Below, piece by piece: positions 10,940 to 19,656 of a stretch of DNA of 64,000 nt. Source of the stretch: Bryobacterales bacterium (GTDB taxonomy: Bacteria; Acidobacteriota; Terriglobia; Bryobacterales; Bryobacteraceae); NCBI GenBank assembly GCA_020847045.1, contig JADLCT010000047.1:54957-118956 (forward strand), read 5' to 3'. A program made the position numbers and the translations under genes. Position 1 is the first letter of the stretch. Every line of letters begins with the position of its first letter. The notes beneath the pieces are model-generated. The model made no database searches. It was not told the origin of the DNA and saw only the letters and a list, made by a program, of their open reading frames with translations.

Positions 10940-12196
10940 TCATCTTGGATTGCGAGTCAGATTCACCAGCACGTCGGCGTGGAATTTGCCCTTGTTGGCG
11001 CTGCCTGGCCAACGTTTCCAAACCTTGGACGCCAGATCGATGTCGCCGTCACCGTCCAGATCTCCGGCGAGAACGTCATGTCCTCCAAGCCCATGGTCGA
11101 GGATCACGCGCTCGATGAACTTCATTCCGCCCAGGTTCTCAAACACAAACCAGCGGCGGCCATCCACTCCCACCGGCGGCAGCGTCGGATCTTCCTGCTC
11201 CGCGGTGAGGACATCAAGGTCTCCGTCGAGATCGAAATCGGCAACGGCAAGCGAATGGAACGAGCCTCTTGTTCCGGGGGCGGCGTTCGGCATGAAATGA
11301 ACGGTGAAGCTGGGCGGAGATTTGCCATCGTTTTCCAGCCAGGCGGCCGCGGAGTTCTGCTGATCGGCATGGCTGGAAACGATATCGGCGTCCCCGTCTC
11401 CGTCCAGATCGGCGATCCACGATCTCGAGGAGATGCCGTATGGGCCGCGGCTTCCAAGCGGCAGCATGTGCTTACGCCAGCTCAGGCCCTTGCCGCCGTT
11501 TTCGTACCAGCGGCCGGCGATCACCACATCGGCATCGCCATCGCCATCCAAGTCGCCGGCGCCTCGAGGAAAAATTCCGGCATGGATCGCCTCCCTTGTG
11601 GCCAGAACGTCGAGCGTAACCGTATGGCGCTTCCATGCGGAATGGCGCAGCGGATCGTCCGGAATGGAGTACCACTGGCAACCATCCCGGTCGCCGAGTG
11701 TAAGGACATCCATTTTTCCGTCTCCGTCAACGTCGGCGATCACGACGTCGTGTATCTCGCCGATGGAGGCGTCATACTCAATCCGCTCAAACTGAGACTT
11801 CCGCGGATTCCCCGGATTCCTATACCAATGGCGGCCGGTCACCAGATCGGCCCGCCCGTCGTGGTCCACATCGTGGGCAGCCGCTCCGAGTTGCACGCCT
11901 TCCATGGCGCCCACCTTGTGCCGGATCCATTCATCCGGTCCCCGTTGCTCAAACCAGTACACCTCGCCCGCGCGGCTGGAAACCGTGTAGTCGAGATCCC
12001 CGTCGCCATCGTAATCGGCGAGGGAGGCCATGCCGTAGCCCCAATCTCCCGTGCCCGGCAGGTCTCGGGCGATGTAGTGGTGCCGGAACGTGGACTGGCT
12101 GATCTGCGCCGCCATGGGCTGAACCAGGAACAGTAAGAGCGTGAACGCGGCTCGCCTTCTCCGCGTGACGGTTCCATAAACATTGCGTGCAAGCAT
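10940..12196 (-). CDS. Secreted FG-GAP/VCBS-repeat protein
   Basis: This 418-residue protein starts with a signal peptide (RRRRAAFTLLLFLVQPMAAQ). The rest is at least seven repeats with calcium-loop cores such as DYDGDGDLDY, DVDGDGKMDV, DLDGDGDADV, DLDGDGDADI, DFDLDGDLDV and DLDGDGDIDL. These are the metal-binding loops of an integrin-alpha-like seven-bladed beta-propeller. Such proteins are extracellular or cell-surface; no enzymatic motif is visible. It converges on the kinase gene with a 31-bp gap and diverges from msrP. Function is unknown beyond a calcium-stabilised propeller. Confidence 0.9.
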   Translation of the reverse strand: MLARNVYGTVTRRRRAAFTLLLFLVQPMAAQISQSTFRHHYIARDLPGTGDWGYGMASLADYDGDGDLDYTVSSRAGEVYWFEQRGPDEWIRHKVGAMEGVQLGAAAHDVDHDGRADLVTGRHWYRNPGNPRKSQFERIEYDASIGEIHDVVIADVDGDGKMDVLTLGDRDGCQWYSIPDDPLRHSAWKRHTVTLDVLATREAIHAGIFPRGAGDLDGDGDADVVIAGRWYENGGKGLSWRKHMLPLGSRGPYGISSRSWIADLDGDGDADIVSSHADQQNSAAAWLENDGKSPPSFTVHFMPNAAPGTRGSFHSLAVADFDLDGDLDVLTAEQEDPTLPPVGVDGRRWFVFENLGGMKFIERVILDHGLGGHDVLAGDLDGDGDIDLASKVWKRWPGSANKGKFHADVLVNLTRNPR

Positions 12197-12408
12197 CGAT
12201 GTCTCATTCCAGACTCAGGCAAGCTCCGGCGCCGGCGCACGCCCGGCGGACGGCTGCGCGAACGGCGTGCGATGGCATGGGCAGTCGATTATGATAACGG
12301 TGAGAGGCCGGGCGCTACACTGGGGCTTCCGCGTGCGGACTCGGGCGCGGGCACAACGCGCGGGAATAGAGCGCGCCGCGGCGGGATTATGTTCTGGGAG
12401 GCATTCGC

Positions 12409-13329
12409 ATGTTGATTCGTCAGGCGCCGGAGTACCGCTGGAGCCAGATCACGCCGCGTGCAGTGTATGGGAACCGGCGGCGGTTCCTCACGGCGGCGGC
12501 CGGCGGATGGATCGCGGGAGCCAAGGACGCCCATGCGCAGAAGTTGGATGGCGTGCGGAAAGGGTTTGTCACCGAAGGGGAGAAAATCAACCCCAAGGAG
12601 GACGTGACCACTTACAACAATTACTACGAATATGGCACAGGGAAGGCCGATCCGGCGCGCAATGCCGGGAGTTTGAAGACGCGCCCGTGGGTGGTCAGCG
12701 TCGAGGGGCATTGTGCCAAGCCACGGAAGTTCGACATCGATTCGCTGATGAAACTGGCGCCGTTGGAAGAACGCATCTACCGGATGCGGTGCGTGGAGGC
12801 CTGGTCGGTCGTGGTGCCCTGGGTTGGCTACTCGCTGTCGGCCCTGCTCCAGCAGGTGGAGCCCACGGCCAAGGCGAAGTATGTGGCCTTTGAGACCCAC
12901 TACGACGGAACCATGCTGCGGCCCGAGCAGGCCGGCATCCAGTTTCCCTACCGCGAGGGGCTGAGGATGGACGAGGCCATGCACTCGCTGACGCTGCTGA
13001 CGTTCGGCTTGTACGGCGAGGCGCTTCCTAAACAGAACGGCGCGCCGGTGCGCCTGGTGGTGCCGTGGAAGTACGGCTTCAAGGGCATCAAGTCGATCGT
13101 CAAGGTGCGCCTGGTGGAGAACGAGCCACCCTGCTCCTGGAAGATCATCAACGGCCGCGAATATGGCTTTTACTCGAACGTGAACCCGGAGGTGGATCAC
13201 CCGCGGTGGAGCCAGGCGAGCGAGCGGCGTCTGGGCGAATTCTTCAAGCGGAAGACGCTGAAGTTCAACGGCTACGCGGATCAGGTGGCGTCTCTGTACG
13301 CCGGGATGGACCTGAAAAAATATTACTAA
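12409..13329 (+). CDS. msrP: Protein-methionine-sulfoxide reductase catalytic subunit MsrP
   Basis: This 306-residue molybdopterin enzyme of the sulfite-oxidase fold repairs oxidised methionines in envelope proteins. The Tat signal [12 protein letters not shown] is at residues 22-33, and the molybdenum-ligand cysteine is C128 in [13 protein letters not shown]. Residues through the C-terminal half ([13 protein letters not shown]) match the family. A GGGAGG Shine-Dalgarno lies upstream of the ATG at 12409. The heme subunit gene msrQ begins 39 bp after its stop, giving the standard msrPQ pair. Electrons come from quinol through MsrQ. Confidence 0.96.
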   Translation: MLIRQAPEYRWSQITPRAVYGNRRRFLTAAAGGWIAGAKDAHAQKLDGVRKGFVTEGEKINPKEDVTTYNNYYEYGTGKADPARNAGSLKTRPWVVSVEGHCAKPRKFDIDSLMKLAPLEERIYRMRCVEAWSVVVPWVGYSLSALLQQVEPTAKAKYVAFETHYDGTMLRPEQAGIQFPYREGLRMDEAMHSLTLLTFGLYGEALPKQNGAPVRLVVPWKYGFKGIKSIVKVRLVENEPPCSWKIINGREYGFYSNVNPEVDHPRWSQASERRLGEFFKRKTLKFNGYADQVASLYAGMDLKKYY

Positions 13330-13368
13330 GTTGGGTGGTTCTTTCTTCGCGTTCCGGGGGCCGCGCGC

Positions 13369-13944
13369 GTGCTGAAAAGTAAGTGGAGTAAGTTGGCCGT
13401 CTGGCTGGCCAGCCTGGCGCCGGCCGTCTGGTTGGGCTATGGCGTGTACGCCTCCCGGCTGGGCCCAAACCCCATCGAAGCCGTGACGCACGCCACCGGC
13501 GACTGGACGCTACGTTTCCTGCTGGCCTCCCTGGCCGTGACGCCCGCCCGGCGTCTGCTGCGCCTGCCTGATCTGATCCGCTTCCGGCGGATGCTCGGCC
13601 TATGGGCGTTCTTCTACGCCTTCCTGCACCTGATGACCTGGGTTTGGCTGGACAAGTTTTTTGATCCTGCCGAAATGTGGGCCGACGTGCAAAAACGGCG
13701 GTTCGTGACGGCCGGAATGGCCGGTTTCCTCTGCCTGGTTCCACTCGCGCTCACCTCGACGGCAGGTTGGATCCGAAGGCTGGGCCGGAACTGGCAGCGG
13801 CTGCACCGCCTGGCGTATGCGGCGGCGGCGGCGGGCGTTGTGCACTATTGGTGGCTGGTGAAATCCGACATCCGGCTGCCAGCGCTCTATGGGGCGATCC
13901 TGGTGGGGCTTTTGGCGCTGCGTCTGGCGGTGCGGCGAGGATAA
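13369..13944 (+). CDS. msrQ: Heme-binding membrane subunit MsrQ
   Basis: 191 residues with a GTG start at 13369. The protein has about six hydrophobic segments and the conserved histidines expected of MsrQ (YAFLHLMTW and WQRLHRLAYAAAAAGVVHYWW), which belong to the ferric-reductase-like membrane family and coordinate b-type heme. MsrQ carries electrons across the inner membrane to MsrP. It is downstream of msrP on the same strand and no further gene follows for about 210 bp, so the operon probably ends here. Confidence 0.94.
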   Translation: MLKSKWSKLAVWLASLAPAVWLGYGVYASRLGPNPIEAVTHATGDWTLRFLLASLAVTPARRLLRLPDLIRFRRMLGLWAFFYAFLHLMTWVWLDKFFDPAEMWADVQKRRFVTAGMAGFLCLVPLALTSTAGWIRRLGRNWQRLHRLAYAAAAAGVVHYWWLVKSDIRLPALYGAILVGLLALRLAVRRG

Positions 13945-14043
13945 AGTTTCATGTTGAAACGCGATAATGCGCCACCATCCCGGAGTGGGACGGTGTACCA
14001 TATCGGGACACGCTGCGTTTGGCAGGAACGATGTACGCGTAAG

Positions 14044-14054
14044 TGATTGAATCA
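14044..14054 (+). promoter_or_regulatory. Perfect 11-bp palindrome upstream of nrfHA
   Basis: TGATTGAATCA is two 5-bp arms around one central base, in an AT-rich island about 105 bp before the nrfH start. It resembles half-sites of FNR/DNR regulators (TTGAT) but the spacing is not the standard four bases. It may be an operator for the nitrite-reductase genes; this is a weak inference. Confidence 0.3.
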
Positions 14055-14157
14055 AAATATGTATTGACTGCGCCAAGCCGTGTGCGGGAGAGTTGGCCCG
14101 CACCGTTGGCGCACCAGGCGGAGTTTGGCGAATGAACTGCATTCAGTGAGGCTGCGC

Positions 14158-14622
14158 ATGGGGAATCAGGAGGAGCGAAGCCAGACAAAACTCGTGCTCG
14201 TGCTGGGCGTCGTGGCGGGCCTTTTGGCGGGTCTGGGCGTGTTCACGTTCGGCTACGCCAAAGGCGCCAGTTATATGACCAACGACCCGCAGGCCTGCGC
14301 CAATTGTCATGTGATGGCGGAGCAGATGGCCGGATGGCGGAAGGGAAGCCACCGCAGCGTGGCGGTTTGCAATGACTGTCACACGCCGCCCGGCCCGGTG
14401 GCCAAGTACGCAACCAAGGCCCTGAACGGGTTCTGGCACTCCTGGGCGTTTACAACGGGCTGGTTTCCCGACCAGATTCAGATCACCGGACGGAACCACG
14501 CCGTGACGGAGAGTTCCTGCTCCAAGTGCCATGCCGAACTGGTGGATGGGATTCAATCCAGCCGGAGCCACGGTTCAAAGGTGGCGTGTCTAAGCTGTCA
14601 CGCGCGGGTGGGTCATCAATAA
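14158..14622 (+). CDS. nrfH: Cytochrome c nitrite reductase small subunit NrfH
   Basis: 154 residues from the ATG at 14158, which follows a GTGAGG ribosome-binding site by six bases. The N-terminal helix (KLVLVLGVVAGLLAGLGVF) anchors it in the inner membrane. Four heme c motifs follow: CANCH, CNDCH, CSKCH and CLSCH, the number expected of NapC/NirT-type tetraheme quinol dehydrogenases. It oxidises menaquinol and feeds NrfA. The nrfA start is 10 bp after its stop, so they form an operon. Cytochrome maturation genes are not in the window. Confidence 0.95.
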   Translation: MGNQEERSQTKLVLVLGVVAGLLAGLGVFTFGYAKGASYMTNDPQACANCHVMAEQMAGWRKGSHRSVAVCNDCHTPPGPVAKYATKALNGFWHSWAFTTGWFPDQIQITGRNHAVTESSCSKCHAELVDGIQSSRSHGSKVACLSCHARVGHQ

Positions 14623-14632
14623 GGAGCGAGAG

Positions 14633-16006
14633 ATGAGCGAAGAGAAATCGGGTTGGCGCAGGGTCCTGCCAGTGACCATCCTGTTGACGGCGGTGCTGAC
14701 GGTTGGCGTAAGCGCGCTCCTGATGAACATCTTCGAGCGGCAACAGGAGGCCAAGCAGACCTTTTTCCGCGTCGTGGAGTTGACCGACGACACGGAAGAT
14801 CCAGCCGAGTGGGGACGGAATTTCCCTCTTCAGTACGGCTCTTACAAACGGACCGTGGATATGGAGCGGACGCGCTATGGCGGCTCCGAAGCGATGCCGC
14901 ATGTGCCGACGCAAGCCGATCCCCGCTCGGTGGTGTCGCAGAGCAAGATCGACGAGGATCCACGCCTGAAAACGATGTGGGCCGGCTACGCCTTCAGCGT
15001 CGATTTCAGGGAAGAGCGCGGCCACGCCTATATGTTGATCGACCAGAGAAATACGCGGCGCGTGACCGAGTTCAAGCAGCCGGGAACCTGTCTGCACTGC
15101 CACGCCTCGACTTACGTGACCATGAAGAAACTCGGCGGAGGCGATATTTTCAAGGGCTTCGACCAGATCAACCGGATGACCTACGCCGAGGCTACGTCGC
15201 ATGTGAACCATCCGGTGAGCTGCATCGACTGCCACGATCCGAAGACGATGCAACTCCGCGTGACGCGGCCGGCTTTTATCGAGGGGATCCGCAACTTCAA
15301 GGCCTCCCAGGGAGTGCCCAACTATGACGTGAACCAGATGGCCAGCGCGCAGGAAATGCGCAGCTACGTCTGCGGGCAATGCCATGTCGAGTACTACTTC
15401 AAGGGCGACGAGAAACGGTTGACCTTCCCCTGGCACAAAGGGTTGAAGGTTGAAAATATCATGGCCTATTACGAGGAGACCGGGCACAAGGACTGGGTGC
15501 ATAAGGATACCGGAGCACCTGTGCTAAAGGCCCAGCATCCGGAATTTGAGATGTGGAGCCAAGGCGTGCACGCCCGTTCCGGCGTGGCCTGTGCGGACTG
15601 CCACATGCCCTACAAGCGCGAGGGTGGATTGAAGGTGAGCGATCATCATGTCCGGAGCCCTCTGGGTAATATCAACCGCGCCTGCCAGGGGTGCCATCAC
15701 TTCCCGGAAGAGGAGATGAAGGCGCGCGCCGAGCAGATCCAGACGCGTTTCTTCCAAACCAGAAACGTGGCCATGGATGCTCTGGTGGCGCTGATTGCCG
15801 ATATCCGGGAGAGGAAAGCCAAAGGCGCCACCGACGCCCAACTGGCGCAGGCATGGAGTTTTCAGCGCAAGGCCCAGTTCTACGTGGACTTTGTCGAAGC
15901 GGAAAATTCGACGGGCTTCCACGCGCCGGGTGAGGCGCTCCGGATCCTGGCCGACTCCCTCGATTATTCGAGGAAAGGGCAACTGGCGCTTCGAGACCTC
16001 AAATAA
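14633..16006 (+). CDS. nrfA: Ammonia-forming cytochrome c nitrite reductase NrfA (all-CxxCH type)
   Basis: The 457-residue product reduces nitrite to ammonium in the periplasm. Five heme sites are visible: CLHCH (153-157), CIDCH (197-201), CGQCH (247-251), CADCH (320-324) and CQGCH (351-355). Around the catalytic site there are Y254/Y255 after the third motif and H302 (KAQHPEFE). The first heme, which carries lysine (CxxCK) in E. coli NrfA, has histidine here. An N-terminal hydrophobic segment (residues 11-31) acts as signal or anchor. AAGGAG lies six bases upstream of ATG. The nrfH gene precedes it; together they catalyse dissimilatory or detoxifying nitrite reduction. Confidence 0.95.
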   Translation: MSEEKSGWRRVLPVTILLTAVLTVGVSALLMNIFERQQEAKQTFFRVVELTDDTEDPAEWGRNFPLQYGSYKRTVDMERTRYGGSEAMPHVPTQADPRSVVSQSKIDEDPRLKTMWAGYAFSVDFREERGHAYMLIDQRNTRRVTEFKQPGTCLHCHASTYVTMKKLGGGDIFKGFDQINRMTYAEATSHVNHPVSCIDCHDPKTMQLRVTRPAFIEGIRNFKASQGVPNYDVNQMASAQEMRSYVCGQCHVEYYFKGDEKRLTFPWHKGLKVENIMAYYEETGHKDWVHKDTGAPVLKAQHPEFEMWSQGVHARSGVACADCHMPYKREGGLKVSDHHVRSPLGNINRACQGCHHFPEEEMKARAEQIQTRFFQTRNVAMDALVALIADIRERKAKGATDAQLAQAWSFQRKAQFYVDFVEAENSTGFHAPGEALRILADSLDYSRKGQLALRDLK

Positions 16007-16266
16007 CAGTCCGGTCTACCCCCCATTGTGGGTATATATGCGCAAGGTACTAAATGCTGCATATAGGGATGGGCATTCGCAAAACCGGAGACTGCCTACC
16101 GAAACCTGGAATACGGCCTGAACCCATAAGAAATGGCGCTGAAAATGAAGGGTGCGCCGGTATGGCAACACAATTGCTCAAGTTCTAATTCGTACGAAAG
16201 ATTAGCTACCAATGAACCGGCCTGCCTAGGTCTACTGTGTATGCCGGTTTGGGGGAGAGAATAAGA

Positions 16267-19200
16267 ATGAAAAATTTTATGGGCACAATTCTTGCCTCGT
16301 GCCTGCTTCTGAGCACAACAGCCGTTTTTGGCCAGATCACAGGTGATTTGCGCGGCGTGGTGCTGGATGGACAGGGCGGAGCGGTAACCGGCGCCAAGGT
16401 GGCGTTGAAAAGCGTCGAGACCGGCCAACTCAGGCACACAACGGTGAACAGTAATGGCGAGTTCAATTTTGCGCTGCTGCAAATCGGACAGTATGACGTC
16501 AGCGCGGAAGCCTCCGGATTCCGTGTCAGTTCCGCGCGGGCGGAGGTGAAGACGGGCGAGGTCGCCAGTGTCCGGTTCACTCTGGAAGTGGGCCAGGTGA
16601 CCGAAACGGTGACGGTAACCGATGCCGTGGCGCTTCTGGACACCGAGAACGCTCAGTTGCAGACCTCGGTGGTCGGGCAAGCCGTGCAGGAACTGCCCGT
16701 GGGTCGCAATCCGAATCAGTATGCGCTGACAGCGCCGGGCGTGGCCCCCGTTTCTTCGAACAATCCGTTCCTGGGCTCCGGCAGCTTCAACTCCAACGGA
16801 GGCCGCGGGCGCGGCAACAACATTACCGTGGATGGCATCACGGCCACCGACGTTTCGGTGACCGGCACCGGCGGAACGTTGAATCCCCTGAACTTCAGCT
16901 CAATTAAAGAGGTGAAGGTCATTACGAACAATTTCAGCGCGGAGTACGGCCGTAACGCGAGCTCCCAGCTTCTCTACATCACCAAGAACGGCACAAACCA
17001 GTTGCATGGCGAGGTGTTCGAATATTTCCGCAATGACAAGTTGAATGCGCGTCCCTACTTTGACACCACGGGGAAGACGAACATCCTGCGCCGCAACGAG
17101 TTCGGCTATGCGGTGGGTGGACCTGTCTACATCCCGGGTCTGCTGGATCTTCGCAACAAGCTGTTCTGGTACACGGACCAGCAGCGTCTCAAGACGCGCG
17201 GCGCGGGCGCGACGCGCATTGCGCGTGTGCCCACTCCGGCGCAGGCCGCGGCGATCGCCGATCCCACGGCGCGCGCACTGTTCCAGCAGTATCAGATTCC
17301 GACGGCGGATTCGGGCCAGATTACGACGGCGGCGCCGAATCGGACCGATTTTTGGCAGTATGCCGTGCGCGGCGACGTGAACCTGACGAGCCGCGACACG
17401 ATTTGGGTGCGCTACAGCCAGGCCGATAGCGTAACCGCCAGCTCGGGCAACACCTTCATTGGCACCAATCTGCCCGGTTTCGGAGCTAACAGCCAAGGCA
17501 AGCCTCGCCAGGCAACGGCGGCTCACACGCACATTTTCGGTACATCCGCTGTGAACGAGTTCCGTTTCGGTTTCGGCCAGAGTGATGCGGGTTTCCCCAT
17601 CGACACTCCGTACCCGCTGGGTGCGCGCATCACCTTCCAGGACGGCAGCGTGAACTCCTTCGGCGTCTGGGAGGGCCTGCCACAGGGACGCGAGCAGAAG
17701 ACGTTCCAGTTTACGGACAACTTCTCCTTCGTGCGCGGCCGCCACAACATCAAAGTTGGCGGTGAGTACTACTATCTGCAGGCCGACAGCGTCTTCGACG
17801 CCGTGGCCCGTCCTCTGCTGGCCTTCCCCAACTTTACTGAGTTCGCCGCCGGCCGTCCGGCCACCTTCCAACAGCGCTTCGGCAACTCACGGCGCGCCAA
17901 CCGCGTCAAGAACGTGTTCGGGTTTGTACAGGACGACTTCAAGGTTTCTCGTAATCTCACGTTGAACATCGGCCTGCGCATGGAATGGGCGGGCGGTCCG
18001 GTGGAAAAGAACGGAATCATCTCCAACCTGAACCTGAACAACAATACGGCCTACGGCGCGGCCGGCGCCGGTCCATTCGGCCTCCTGGAGCAGGGTAAGC
18101 CCTCGTTCAAGAGCAACTACAACTGGGGGCCCCGGTTCGGCTTTGCCTACAACGTGGGTAGCTCGGGCAAGACGGTGATCCGCGGCGGCTACGGCATAGC
18201 CTATGATTTCATCTTCCTCAACCCGATCACGAACCAGCGCTTTCTGCCCCCCTTTATCGTCGCGGGCGTACTCAGCGGCCAGGCCAACTTCACGGGCGGC
18301 AATTCGCTGGCCAACATCATTGCGGGCACGGCGACGATTCAGGGCCAGACGGCGGCGCAAGTGGGCAATCTCTCCACCACCGTGCGCAACTTCGGCGCGA
18401 TTTCACCGGCTCTTGACCAGGGACTGCGCAACCCGCAGGTGCACCAGTGGAGCCTCGGCGTGCAACGCGAGCAGTTCGGCGTGGTCTGGAAGGCCAGCTA
18501 TGTGGGTACGAAGGGGAACTACCTGCTTCGCTCCCGCGATCTGAACCTGATCGCCGCGCCGCCGGCCGCGGCATCCAGCCTGGCCGATGAAACCGCCCGC
18601 CTGAGCCAGTTCCAGACGGCGTTTGCCCAGCAAAATGGCGGCGCCACCGCGGTGAGCAATCGCATCGACCCGCGCTACAACGCCATCGTTTGGACCGACT
18701 CCTCGGCCAACTCGAACTACCATGGGTTGCAGTTCGAGGTTCAAAAACGTTACAGCACGCTCCTGTTAAGCGCTAACTACACGTTCAGCAAGTCCATCGA
18801 CGACGGTTCCGACGTTTTGGGCGTCCTGATCAACGACAGCTCGAACCAGCAGAACCCCCTCGACAACCGGAACAACCGAGCGGCGTCGCAGTTTGATCTG
18901 CGGCAGCGAGTGGTGTTCGTGCACCAGTGGACGCCCAAGTGGTTCCAGGGCTCTTCCAATTGGGCCATGCGCAACCTGGTGGGCAACTGGGGCTTCTCCG
19001 GGATCACCAGCTTCCGCTCTGGCTTCCCGGTGACGCTCGACTCGGGCGCCCGCCGCAATCTGAACCCGCTGACGGTAATTGGAGGTGGCGGTCAGATTCG
19101 TCCGAACGCCGCCGGTCCTTTGGAAGTCGACTGGCGGCCTGCCGGCTCGCAAGGCGCGCCCTTCGGAGTCAGCAACCCTTCGGGCGTGCAGAACGTTTCG

Positions 19201-19491
19201 TCGTATGCGTCCAGCTTGGGCCTGTCACAGCCGTTCCTGGGCAACTTCGGCGGCATGGGGCGGAACATCCTCCGGCTGAACGGCGAGCGCAACTTCGACT
19301 GGAACATCTTCAAACGCTTCGGCGCCGGTGAGGGCAGGTTCTTCGAGGTTCGCGCCGAGTTCTACAACCTGTTCAACAACACATCCTTCCAGGAGGCGCA
19401 GCGGAACATCACGGCGCCCGACTTCGGCCAGTACAACGTGGTCGGACAGGACGCCCGCATCATTCAGTTGGGCGCCCGGTTCGTGTTCTAG
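16267..19491 (+). CDS. TonB-dependent receptor with carboxypeptidase-regulatory N-terminal domain
   Basis: 1,074 residues from the ATG at 16267, which follows GGGGGAGAG. A signal peptide (TILASCLLLSTTAVFGQ) precedes a carboxypeptidase-regulatory-like beta-sandwich (about 25-110, TGDLRGVVLDGQGGAV), a plug domain (about 120-260, SSIKEVKVITNNFSAEYGR) and a large beta-barrel ending in the terminal phenylalanine typical of outer-membrane proteins (LGARFVF). This Oar-like architecture is heavily expanded in Acidobacteria and imports oligosaccharides or other large ligands. The 260-bp upstream region is AT-rich and could carry the promoter. The neighbouring secreted alpha/alpha-barrel protein may act on the ligand, but this is only suggested by position. 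Confidence 0.95.
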   Translation: MKNFMGTILASCLLLSTTAVFGQITGDLRGVVLDGQGGAVTGAKVALKSVETGQLRHTTVNSNGEFNFALLQIGQYDVSAEASGFRVSSARAEVKTGEVASVRFTLEVGQVTETVTVTDAVALLDTENAQLQTSVVGQAVQELPVGRNPNQYALTAPGVAPVSSNNPFLGSGSFNSNGGRGRGNNITVDGITATDVSVTGTGGTLNPLNFSSIKEVKVITNNFSAEYGRNASSQLLYITKNGTNQLHGEVFEYFRNDKLNARPYFDTTGKTNILRRNEFGYAVGGPVYIPGLLDLRNKLFWYTDQQRLKTRGAGATRIARVPTPAQAAAIADPTARALFQQYQIPTADSGQITTAAPNRTDFWQYAVRGDVNLTSRDTIWVRYSQADSVTASSGNTFIGTNLPGFGANSQGKPRQATAAHTHIFGTSAVNEFRFGFGQSDAGFPIDTPYPLGARITFQDGSVNSFGVWEGLPQGREQKTFQFTDNFSFVRGRHNIKVGGEYYYLQADSVFDAVARPLLAFPNFTEFAAGRPATFQQRFGNSRRANRVKNVFGFVQDDFKVSRNLTLNIGLRMEWAGGPVEKNGIISNLNLNNNTAYGAAGAGPFGLLEQGKPSFKSNYNWGPRFGFAYNVGSSGKTVIRGGYGIAYDFIFLNPITNQRFLPPFIVAGVLSGQANFTGGNSLANIIAGTATIQGQTAAQVGNLSTTVRNFGAISPALDQGLRNPQVHQWSLGVQREQFGVVWKASYVGTKGNYLLRSRDLNLIAAPPAAASSLADETARLSQFQTAFAQQNGGATAVSNRIDPRYNAIVWTDSSANSNYHGLQFEVQKRYSTLLLSANYTFSKSIDDGSDVLGVLINDSSNQQNPLDNRNNRAASQFDLRQRVVFVHQWTPKWFQGSSNWAMRNLVGNWGFSGITSFRSGFPVTLDSGARRNLNPLTVIGGGGQIRPNAAGPLEVDWRPAGSQGAPFGVSNPSGVQNVSSYASSLGLSQPFLGNFGGMGRNILRLNGERNFDWNIFKRFGAGEGRFFEVRAEFYNLFNNTSFQEAQRNITAPDFGQYNVVGQDARIIQLGARFVF

Positions 19492-19536
19492 CCGCCAGCC
19501 GCGTCGCAACCCTACGGGGTCTGACAAGGGCCACGC

Positions 19537-19573
19537 AGGCCGGCCTTTTTCCTCTTCAGAGCGAGGCCGGCCT
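19537..19573 (+). terminator. Terminator-like inverted repeat after the TonB receptor gene
   Basis: Two copies of AGGCCGGCCT (19537-19546 and 19564-19573), each itself palindromic, can form one long hairpin with an intervening TTTTTCC stretch. It lies between the receptor stop and the next start and probably ends receptor transcription. The T-run is inside the loop instead of after the stem, so it is not a textbook intrinsic terminator. Confidence 0.45.
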
Positions 19574-19656
19574 TCCATATAATGACAATGCGCGCCGTGT
19601 GCCTGAAAGCCTGGGCATGAATTTTCCGGCGTTCATGATGTTGACGGGAGACTGAC

